The translations under genes were made by a program, and so were the position numbers. Positions 13,508 through 19,447 of a DNA stretch of 20,253 nt are shown here, piece by piece (within the stretch, counting starts at the first letter, position 1; each line of letters opens with the position of its first letter). Below the pieces are notes generated by a model. That model worked only from the letters and a program-made list of their open reading frames with translations, did no database searches and was not told where the DNA came from. The stretch spans positions 1 through 20,253 of the forward strand of contig DATBIO010000324.1 in assembly GCA_036556965.1 (NCBI GenBank), in the 5' to 3' direction. The stretch comes from DATBIO01 sp036556965. GTDB lineage: Bacteria > Acidobacteriota > Vicinamibacteria > Fen-336.

Positions 13508-14779
13508 TTGATCCTGCACCCTTCCGCCGTGTTCCGCGGCCGCTTTCGACTGCCGGGCGACAAGTCGCTCTCGCACCGGCTGGCCATCCTCGGCGCGCTG
13601 GCGGACGGCGAGACGCGCCTCGGCAACTTCTCCACCTCCGCCGACTGCGCTTCCACGCTCGCCTGCCTCTCCGCCCTCGGCGTGGAGGTGCGGCGCGAGG
13701 AGGACGCCGTCCTCGTCGTGGGCACCGGTCCCGCGGGCCTGCGCCCCGCCGCGGGCCCGCTCGACGCCGGCAACTCCGGCACCACCGTGCGGCTGCTCGC
13801 GGGCGTGCTCGCGGGCCGGCCGTTCGCGTCCACCCTCACCGGCGACGCGTCCCTGTGCCTGCGCCCCATGGAGCGCGTGGCCGTCCCCCTGCGCGCGATG
13901 GGGGCGACGGTGGCCACCAGCGCCGGGCGCGCCCCCCTGACCGTCTCCGGCGGGAGCCTGCGCGGCATCACCTGGGAGCTCGAGGTGCCCAGCGCGCAGG
14001 TCAAGAGCGCGATCCTGCTCGCGGCTTTGCAGGCTTCGGGGCCCACCGTGGTGCGCGAGCCCCGGGCCACGCGCGACCACACCGAGCGCCTGCTCCCCGC
14101 CTTCGGCGTGCCGGTGGAGGTGTCGGGCGACACCCTGCGCGTGCACGGCCAGTCCGCGCTGCGGCCGGTGAGCCTGTCCGTGCCCGGGGACGTGTCGAGC
14201 GCGGCCTTCCTCGTGGTGGCCGCCCTGGTGCGGCCGGGAGGAAGCGTGCGCATCGACGACGTCCTCCTCAACCCGCGCCGCACCGCCTTCCTGGACGTGC
14301 TCCGCAGCATGGGCGCCGCCATCGAGACGGGCACCACCTCCCCCGGGCCGGAGCCGCGGGGCTGGATCGAGGCGCGCGCCTCGCGCCTGCGCGGCGCCGT
14401 CATCCCACCCGCCCTCGTGCCCGCGCTGGTGGACGAGGTGCCGGCCCTGTGCGCGGCCGCCGCCTACGCCGAGGGCACGCTCTCCGTGCGCGGCGCCGGG
14501 GAGCTGCGTGTCAAGGAGAGCGACCGGCTGGCCGCCCTGGCCGCCGGCCTGGCCGCGCTGGGCGCTTCGGTGGAGGAGCATGCCGACGGGCTGGACGTGC
14601 ACGGCGGCCGCCCCCTCCGGGGCGCGGCCGTGGACAGCCGGGGCGACCACCGCATCGCCATGGCCCTGGCCGTGGCGGCGCTGGGCGCCGAGGGGCCCAC
14701 GGAGATCGAGGGTGCCGCCTGCGCCGCCGTCTCCTTTCCCGAGTTCTTCTCCGTCCTCGACCGTGCCACCAGCTTCTAG
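13508..14779 (+). CDS. aroA: 3-phosphoshikimate 1-carboxyvinyltransferase (EPSP synthase)
   Basis: The protein has 423 residues from TTG 13508 (LILHPSAVFRGRFRLPGDKS); GTG 13529 is an alternative that keeps the whole core. It joins shikimate-3-phosphate and phosphoenolpyruvate, the sixth step of the shikimate pathway, in the cytosol. Diagnostic motifs are complete: LPGDKSLSHR (15-24, PEP-binding Lys19), DAGNSGTTVRLL (86-97), GDASLCLRPMERV (112-124), PSAQVKSAILLAAL (161-174), the catalytic-type VDEVPAL with Asp309, LRVKESDRL (333-341), and DSRGDHRIAMALAVAAL. Length is normal for the family. It heads an operon with aroK (17-nt overlap) and a metallophosphoesterase. Upstream bases include frame that reads back to 13229 antisense to the anti-sigma gene and is not used. 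No ribosome site precedes either start. Confidence 0.96.
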   Translation: MILHPSAVFRGRFRLPGDKSLSHRLAILGALADGETRLGNFSTSADCASTLACLSALGVEVRREEDAVLVVGTGPAGLRPAAGPLDAGNSGTTVRLLAGVLAGRPFASTLTGDASLCLRPMERVAVPLRAMGATVATSAGRAPLTVSGGSLRGITWELEVPSAQVKSAILLAALQASGPTVVREPRATRDHTERLLPAFGVPVEVSGDTLRVHGQSALRPVSLSVPGDVSSAAFLVVAALVRPGGSVRIDDVLLNPRRTAFLDVLRSMGAAIETGTTSPGPEPRGWIEARASRLRGAVIPPALVPALVDEVPALCAAAAYAEGTLSVRGAGELRVKESDRLAALAAGLAALGASVEEHADGLDVHGGRPLRGAAVDSRGDHRIAMALAVAALGAEGPTEIEGAACAAVSFPEFFSVLDRATSF

Positions 14780-15311
14780 CCGGAGCGCGGAACGCGTCGT
14801 GCTGGTGGGCTTCATGGGGTGCGGCAAGAGCGTGGTCGGGGCCGCGCTCGCGGAGCGCCTGCGCTGGACGCTGGTGGACATGGACCGGGCCATCGAGGAG
14901 GAGGCCGGCCGGCCGGTGGCCGCGATCTTCGCGGCCGAGGGCGAAGCGGGGTTCCGCGCGCGGGAGCTGGCCCTGGCGCGGGCCCTGGCCGGGCGCGCGC
15001 GCCTGGTGGTGGCGGCCGGGGGAGGCGCCTTCGCCGCGGAGGACACGCGCGCGGAGCTGCGCCGCGGCGCCCTGACCGTCTGGCTCCGCTGCGCGCTGGA
15101 GACGGTGCTGGCCCGGGTTCCCATCGACGGGACTCGCCCGCTGGCGTCGTCTCGTGAGAGAATTTCTAACTTGTTCGCCGAGCGCGAGCCCTCCTATCGG
15201 CTGGCCGACTGCACGTTCGAGGCGGACGCGGCCACGCCGGCAGACATCGCGCGGCAGATCGAGGAGGCGCTGATCTCGGGACCGCGCGCGGCTTCCGAGA
15301 GGACCCCATGA
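14763..15311 (+). CDS. aroK: Shikimate kinase
   Basis: The protein has 182 residues from GTG 14763, overlapping aroA by 17 nt; GTG 14799 is an alternative start just before LVGFMGCGKS and would give a compact kinase. It phosphorylates shikimate at O3 with ATP, directly before the AroA step. The P-loop is GFMGCGKS (16-23). VDMDRAIEEEAG holds the shikimate-binding Asp, AGFRARE the substrate Arg and Glu, VVAAGGGAF the Gly-rich loop, and DGTRPLA the lid arginine. All key residues are visible. The C-terminal tail after EEAL is short and disordered. GGAG at 14781-14784 could serve the later start, though 14 nt away. Its stop overlaps the next start as ATGA, so translation of the downstream gene is probably coupled. 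Confidence 0.95.
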   Translation: MPPASSRSAERVVLVGFMGCGKSVVGAALAERLRWTLVDMDRAIEEEAGRPVAAIFAAEGEAGFRARELALARALAGRARLVVAAGGGAFAAEDTRAELRRGALTVWLRCALETVLARVPIDGTRPLASSRERISNLFAEREPSYRLADCTFEADAATPADIARQIEEALISGPRAASERTP

Positions 15312-16048
15312 GATACCTCGTCCTCTCGGACATCCACGCCAACCAGGAAGCGCTTCGCACCATCCTGTCCTTCGTGCGCCGCAAGCGCTGGGACAAGGCG
15401 GCGGTGCTCGGGGACATCGTGGGCTACGCCGCCGAGCCCAACCAGACCACGGACATGGTGCGCAAGCTGCGCCCCCAGGTCGTGGTGCGCGGCAACCACG
15501 ACAAGGTCTGCTCGGGCCTCGAGGAAGGCGAGCTGTTCAACCGCATCGCGCTGGAAGCGGCCATGTGGACGCGCCGGAAGCTCACCCGCCCCAACCTGAA
15601 GTGGCTCCAGGGACTGCCCCAGGGGCCGGTGACGGTGGACGACGACTTCGCCATCTGCCACGGCACGCCCATCGACGAGGACGCCTACATCTTCGGCGAG
15701 CTGGAGGCCCTCAACGTCTTCCGGCGCACCGACCATCGGCTGTGCTTCTTCGGCCACTCCCACTTCCCCGTGGTCTTCGCCCTGTCCCCGGACGCCATCA
15801 CCACCATCCTCACCGTCGGGCACTCCTTCCGCTTCAAGCTGCGAAAGGGCGTGCGCTACCTGGTCAACCCCGGCTCGGTGGGCCAGCCGCGCGACGGCAA
15901 CCCGCTCACTGCGTTCGCCACCTACGACAGCGCGACGCAGGTCGTCAGCTTCTACCGCCTGCCCTACGAGGTGGCGGCCACGCAGAAGAAGATCCTGAAG
16001 GCCGGCCTGCCCCGGCCCCTGGCCGAACGCCTGGCCATCGGCCGCTAG
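15308..16048 (+). CDS. Calcineurin-like metallophosphoesterase
   Basis: The protein has 246 residues; the ATG overlaps the aroK stop (ATGA). The metal-binding signature is complete: SDIHAN (Asp8, His10), LGDIVGYAAEPN (Asp36), RGNHD (Asn63, His64), CHGTP (His118), FFGHSHFP (His150, His152) and NPGSVGQPRDG. The GDIVGYAAEPN and NPGSVGQPRDG forms belong to the small cytosolic phosphoesterase group that includes diadenosine-tetraphosphatase-like and YfcE/MJ0936-like phosphodiesterases. The substrate cannot be told from the sequence. There is no signal peptide. As the third gene of the aroA-aroK operon it may simply be a housekeeping passenger. Its end is 19 nt from the convergent maf stop. Confidence 0.94.
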   Translation: MRYLVLSDIHANQEALRTILSFVRRKRWDKAAVLGDIVGYAAEPNQTTDMVRKLRPQVVVRGNHDKVCSGLEEGELFNRIALEAAMWTRRKLTRPNLKWLQGLPQGPVTVDDDFAICHGTPIDEDAYIFGELEALNVFRRTDHRLCFFGHSHFPVVFALSPDAITTILTVGHSFRFKLRKGVRYLVNPGSVGQPRDGNPLTAFATYDSATQVVSFYRLPYEVAATQKKILKAGLPRPLAERLAIGR

Positions 16049-16067
16049 CGCCGATCTCGGAGGCCGG

Positions 16068-16670
16068 CTAGACCGGCGGCCGGGGGGGCGCGAGCCCGGT
16101 CACCAGCGGCACCCCCGCCTCCCGCGCCAGCTCGAACAGCACCCGCACGGGGAGCCCGGCCACGTTGGAGGGGGATCCCGCCACCGCCTCCACGAAGAGG
16201 GCACCGATGCCGTCGACGTGGTAGGCGCCCGCCTTGTCCATGGGTTCCCCCGTGGCCACGTAGGCGGCGATCTCCGGCTCGCTCAAGGGGGCGAAGCGGA
16301 CCTCGGTCCGGGCCAGGGCGGTGCGGGCGCGGCCGCGCGCGACCAGGCAGACCCCCGTGACGACCTCGTGGGCGCGTCCGGACAGCCGCCTCAGCATGGA
16401 GGCCGCCCCTTCCGTGGACTCCGGCTTGCCCAGCACGGCGCCGTCGCACACCACCAGCGTGTCCGCGGCCAGCACCGGCAGCGTCTCCGCGACGGCCACC
16501 GCCTCCGCCTTGGCCCGGGCCAGACGGACCGCGGCCGCCCCCGCGTCCTCGCCGTCGCGCAGGGACTCGTCCACGTCCGCGGGCGTGACGCGGAAGGCGA
16601 CGCCCAGCGCCTCCAGGATGCGGGCCCGGCGCGGCGAGGCGGAGGCGAGGACGAGCAGGGGCCCGGCCAA
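16068..16670 (-). CDS. maf: Maf-family nucleoside triphosphate pyrophosphatase
   Basis: The protein has 200 residues from TTG 16670 (LAGPLLVLASASPRRARIL). This start lies one base after the stop of the receiver gene (TGAGTTG). The frame runs further back to 16754 but that part overlaps the upstream gene and has no Maf homology. Maf motifs are complete: LASASPRR near the N terminus, VDESL, AADTLVVCDGAVLGKP, LSGRAHEVVTGV, and YVATGEPMDKAGAYHVDGIG followed by FVEAVAGSPSNVAGLPV. The family hydrolyses dTTP, UTP and modified nucleotides to monophosphates as house-cleaning, and is linked to septum formation in some species. Length is typical. It is the second gene of a two-gene operon behind the receiver protein; the proximity suggests translational coupling. 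Confidence 0.94.
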   Translation of the reverse strand: MAGPLLVLASASPRRARILEALGVAFRVTPADVDESLRDGEDAGAAAVRLARAKAEAVAVAETLPVLAADTLVVCDGAVLGKPESTEGAASMLRRLSGRAHEVVTGVCLVARGRARTALARTEVRFAPLSEPEIAAYVATGEPMDKAGAYHVDGIGALFVEAVAGSPSNVAGLPVRVLFELAREAGVPLVTGLAPPRPPV

Positions 16671-16671
16671 C

Positions 16672-17502
16672 TCAGGCGCGGCGGAAGACGCTGATGACGC
16701 GGGCCACCAGGGCTTCGACCCCGGAGGCCTTGGGCACGTACTCGTCGGCGCCATGCGTCTGGCGGGCCTCGCGCAGGTTCTCGATGGCCACCCGCGTCCA
16801 CAGCACGATGGGGATGTCCACCCATTCCATGGTGGCCTTGATGAGGTTCACCACGTCCTTGCCGGCCATCGCCCCCCCCATGGCCAGCTCCATCACGATC
16901 ACGTCGGGCTTCTGCTCGGCGATGGCGGCCAGCCCGGCGTTCCCGTCGAGGACCGAGCGCACCGGCACCTCGGCCGCCTCCAGCGCGCGCAGCGCGCTCT
17001 CGCGGGTCTGCGGGTCGTCGTCGATGAGGAGCACCGTCTTGCGGCGCCGCGCCCGCACCGGCACGTCCTGCGACCCCGGGCCCGCGCCGTCCCACGCGTC
17101 CGCCGGCGCGGCCCGCGCGCGGGGGGCGGCCGCCGGCGGCGCCGGCCGGCGCAGGAGCTCGAGGATCTCCTCCTGCACCGTGCGCAGCGCGCGCATCTCC
17201 GCCAGGACGGCCTCCAGGGTGGGCGCCTCCCCGGGGCTGGGCACGGGTGCGGCGGCGGTGGCGGCGCGCGTTGCCGGTGCCGGTCCGGGGATCGGGTAGA
17301 GCGGCGTGCCCGGGGGCAGGGTCATGTACGGGTTCGCGGAGGGAGCGATGCTGCCGATCACCGGCGGCTCGGTCCTGGGCTCCGCAGCCCCCGTGAAGGC
17401 GGGCGAGCGGGGACGCAGCCGCGCTCCGCACCCGGGGCACACGATGGTGGAGCCCTGGTCGGGAGCGGCGACGATACCGGCCTGGCAGCGTGGGCACTTC
17501 AT
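16672..17502 (-). CDS. Zinc-ribbon protein with C-terminal pseudo-receiver domain
   Basis: The protein has 276 residues from ATG 17502 (MKCPRCQAG). Residues 1-30 form a zinc ribbon (Cys3, Cys6, Cys22, Cys25; CPRC and CPGC). Residues 31-94 are a Pro/Ala/Thr-rich linker, 95-118 a short helix able to form a coiled coil (LEAVLAEMRALRTVQEEILE), and 119-153 a second linker. Residues 155-276 form a response-regulator receiver domain: VLLIDDDP with the acidic pocket Asp161-Asp162, WT with Thr236, and YVPKA with Lys258. The phosphorylation site, expected about 43 residues after the acidic pocket, is Glu205 in PDVIVMEL rather than Asp. Phosphorylation there is not expected; Glu may mimic the active form. 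There is no output DNA-binding domain besides the ribbon. It precedes maf in the same operon. Its partners are unknown. Confidence 0.9.
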   Translation of the reverse strand: MKCPRCQAGIVAAPDQGSTIVCPGCGARLRPRSPAFTGAAEPRTEPPVIGSIAPSANPYMTLPPGTPLYPIPGPAPATRAATAAAPVPSPGEAPTLEAVLAEMRALRTVQEEILELLRRPAPPAAAPRARAAPADAWDGAGPGSQDVPVRARRRKTVLLIDDDPQTRESALRALEAAEVPVRSVLDGNAGLAAIAEQKPDVIVMELAMGGAMAGKDVVNLIKATMEWVDIPIVLWTRVAIENLREARQTHGADEYVPKASGVEALVARVISVFRRA

Positions 17503-17550
17503 GGCGTTCTTCGGGGCGGAGGGGGCGGGCGGACGGTTGACTCTACGCGC

Positions 17551-17579
17551 AGTATAGCCACAGAGTTGAGCCGTGACAT
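17551..17579. promoter_or_regulatory. Divergent promoter region with overlapping -10 boxes
   Basis: On the minus strand ATGTCA (17579-17574), a 17-nt spacer and TATACT (17556-17551, five of six consensus bases) form a good promoter for the zinc-ribbon/receiver-maf operon, about 40-50 nt before its ATG. On the plus strand TATAGC (17553-17558) overlaps the same bases and could serve the DUF721 gene, whose GTG is at 17573. The minus-strand -35 box overlaps that GTG. Confidence 0.55.
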
Positions 17580-18016
17580 TCGAGCCCGCCGGCGCGGGCG
17601 TCCTGGCCCGCCGGCTCTTCCGACCGGGGTCCAAGGAGGCGCTCGCCCTCCTGCGCAGCGCCTGGCCCCAGGCGGTGGGGCGCGAGCTGGCCCGCCGCAC
17701 GCGCGTGGAGGCGGTGGAAGGAACCACCCTCCGCGTGCGCGTGCCCGACGCGGGCTGGCGCGCGGTCCTGCACCGCGTGCAGCCCCAGATCCTCGCGCGC
17801 CTCCGCTCCGTGGCGGGCGACCTGGCCCCGCGCCGCCTGGGCTTCGACGTGGGCGCGGTCCCGGATCCGCCCGCGGCGGCCGCTCCCGCGCCGCCCCCGC
17901 CCGCGGCCTGCCCCGTCCTCGTGGTCCAGGGCGCGCAGTCCATTCGCGACCCCGAGATCCGCGGCCTCTTCGTGGACGCCGCCGCCCGCTACCTGGCGCG
18001 CGCCCGCCATTCCTAG
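17573..18016 (+). CDS. DUF721 (DciA-like) protein
   Basis: The protein has 147 residues from GTG 17573. Residues about 10-90 match the DUF721/DciA pattern: LLRSAWPQAVGRELARRTRV, then EAVEGTTLRVRVPDAGWRAVL and HRVQPQILARL, i.e. the W-x-x-x-V-G-x-x-[LI]-A-x-x-[TS] and L-x-V-x-V-x-[ND]-x-x-W-x-x-x-L signatures. DciA is the ancestral bacterial helicase operator that loads or activates DnaB at replication; a role here is inferred from the family. A Pro/Ala linker (about 100-115) separates a C-terminal segment (DPEIRGLFVDAAARYLAR). There is no ribosome site; a -10-like TATAGC ends 14 nt before the start. The thiolase start follows 5 nt after its stop. Confidence 0.85.
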   Translation: MTFEPAGAGVLARRLFRPGSKEALALLRSAWPQAVGRELARRTRVEAVEGTTLRVRVPDAGWRAVLHRVQPQILARLRSVAGDLAPRRLGFDVGAVPDPPAAAAPAPPPPAACPVLVVQGAQSIRDPEIRGLFVDAAARYLARARHS

Positions 18017-18021
18017 GAGCA

Positions 18022-19209
18022 ATGCCCGTGTCCGAAGCCGTCATCCTCTCCGCCGTCCGCACCCCCACCGGGAAGTTCCTGGGCTCGCTCAAGGACTTCA
18101 CCGCTCCCCAGCTGGGCGCCATCGTCGTCCGCGAGGCCGTGGCCCGCGCCGGCGTCGATCCCGGCCGCGTGGACGAGGTCATCCTCGGCAACGTCCTCTC
18201 CGCGGGCCTGGGCCAGGCCCCCGCGCGCCAGGCGGCCATGCGCGCCGGCCTCCCCCCGACGGTGGCCGCGCTCACCATCAACAAGGTCTGCGGCTCCGGG
18301 CTCAAGGCGGTGATGCTGGCCGCCCAGGGAATCAAGGCGGGAGAGACCGAGGTGGTGGTGGCGGGGGGCATGGAGTCGATGTCGAACGCGCCCTACCTGC
18401 TGCCGAAGGCGCGCGAGGGCATGCGCCTGGGCCACGGGCAGGCCCTGGACGCCATGATCCACGACGGCCTGTGGGACGCCTACGACGACGCGCACATGGG
18501 CTGCTGTGGCGAGGTGGTGGCGGAGAAGCACGGCGTGAGCCGCCCGGAGCAGGACGCCTACGCGCTGGAGAGCCACCGGCGCGCCCTGGCCGCCATCGAG
18601 ACGGGACGCTTCAAGGACGAGATCGTCCCCGTCCCCGTGCCGCAGAAGAAGGGCGATCCGGTGCCCATGACGGTGGACGAGACGCCGCGCGCCGACACCT
18701 CGCTCGAGGTCCTCTCGCGCCTCAAGCCCGCCTTCAAGGAGGGAGGCACGGTGACCGCGGGCAACGCCCCCGGCGTGAACGACGGCGCCGCGGCCCTGGT
18801 GGTGGCCTCGGCCGACGCCGCGCGGCGGCTGGGCCGGAAGCCCATGGCGCGCATCGTGGCCCAGGCCGTCTCCGGCCTGGAGCCGCGCATGGTGATGATG
18901 ACCCCCGTGCCGGCGGTGCGGAAGCTCTGGGAGAAGACGGGCTGGGACGCGCAGAGCGTGGACCTGGTCGAGCTCAACGAGGCCTTCGCGGTGCAGGCGG
19001 TGGCCGTCATGCGCGAGCTGGGCCTGGACCCGGCCAAGGTCAACGTGAACGGCGGGGCGGTGGCCCTTGGCCATCCCATCGGCGCCAGCGGCGCCCGCGT
19101 CCTGACCACGCTCCTCTACGCCCTGCGCGACCGCGGCAAGGCGCGCGGCGTGGCCACCCTGTGCCTGGGCGGCGGCAACGGCGTGGCCCTGGCCGTGGAG
19201 ATGCTGTGA
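18022..19209 (+). CDS. Acetyl-CoA C-acyltransferase (thiolase)
   Basis: The protein has 395 residues; AGGAG lies just before the ATG. It is a complete thiolase II: nucleophile Cys90 in INKVCGSGLKA, GGMESMSNAPYLL, a NEAFAVQA loop, His351 in GGAVALGHPIGASGAR, and Cys381 in CLGGGNG. These three residues are the canonical catalytic set. It condenses two acetyl-CoA to acetoacetyl-CoA or cleaves 3-ketoacyl-CoA; the length and signatures resemble acetyl-CoA acetyltransferases (AtoB/PhaA-like), but chain-length preference cannot be read off. The segment PRMVMMTPVPAV before the NEAF loop differs from the common GIGPVPA form. Downstream, beyond a 238-nt gap with two hairpin repeats, lies a 3-hydroxyacyl-CoA dehydrogenase, the next enzyme in acetoacetyl-CoA metabolism, so the two probably work in one pathway. 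Confidence 0.96.
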   Translation: MPVSEAVILSAVRTPTGKFLGSLKDFTAPQLGAIVVREAVARAGVDPGRVDEVILGNVLSAGLGQAPARQAAMRAGLPPTVAALTINKVCGSGLKAVMLAAQGIKAGETEVVVAGGMESMSNAPYLLPKAREGMRLGHGQALDAMIHDGLWDAYDDAHMGCCGEVVAEKHGVSRPEQDAYALESHRRALAAIETGRFKDEIVPVPVPQKKGDPVPMTVDETPRADTSLEVLSRLKPAFKEGGTVTAGNAPGVNDGAAALVVASADAARRLGRKPMARIVAQAVSGLEPRMVMMTPVPAVRKLWEKTGWDAQSVDLVELNEAFAVQAVAVMRELGLDPAKVNVNGGAVALGHPIGASGARVLTTLLYALRDRGKARGVATLCLGGGNGVALAVEML

Positions 19210-19253
19210 CGACAAGAAGGCAACGGGACGCGAGGCCGCCCGCGGGTCCGCAA

Positions 19254-19314
19254 CTCCCTCCCCCTCGTGGGGAGGGCGGGGTGGGGGGCTTGGTGAGCGA
19301 GGCGGGAGCGCGCC
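19254..19314. repeat. Dispersed hairpin repeat, copy A
   Basis: This 61-nt copy contains a perfect 8-bp hairpin (CCCTCCCC at 19256-19263 with GGGGAGGG at 19269-19276, loop CTCGT) followed by GGGGTGGGGGG and GCTTGGTGAGCGAGGC. It matches copy B at most positions. Such elements are common, scattered through GC-rich bacterial genomes. Confidence 0.85.
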
Positions 19315-19359
19315 GCGTTGTGACGGCACCGGAGCGCGAAGCAGCTCGCGGAACGAGCG

Positions 19360-19422
19360 CTCCCCTCCCCCTCGTGGGGAGGGACAGGGTGGGGGGCTTG
19401 GTGAACGAGGCGGGAGCGCGCC
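19360..19422. repeat. Dispersed hairpin repeat, copy B
   Basis: This 63-nt copy is in the same orientation as copy A and 45 nt after it. It keeps the same CCCTCCCC/GGGGAGGG hairpin with loop CTCGT. It differs mainly by one extra C near the start, ACAGGG in place of CGGGG, and GAACGAGG in place of GAGCGAGG. The 45-nt spacer between the copies is unrelated. Confidence 0.85.
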
Positions 19423-19447
19423 CGCAGGCGCGGTCCCGCCGGGCCGC

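Noticed and set aside
16671..16754. Longer maf start at ATG 16754
   Set aside because: The added 28 residues lie inside the receiver gene, lack Maf similarity and are Ser/Ala/Pro-rich. TTG 16670 gives normal family length.
19254..19422. CRISPR array
   Set aside because: Only two imperfect copies of more than 60 nt with a single 45-nt spacer; no cas genes.
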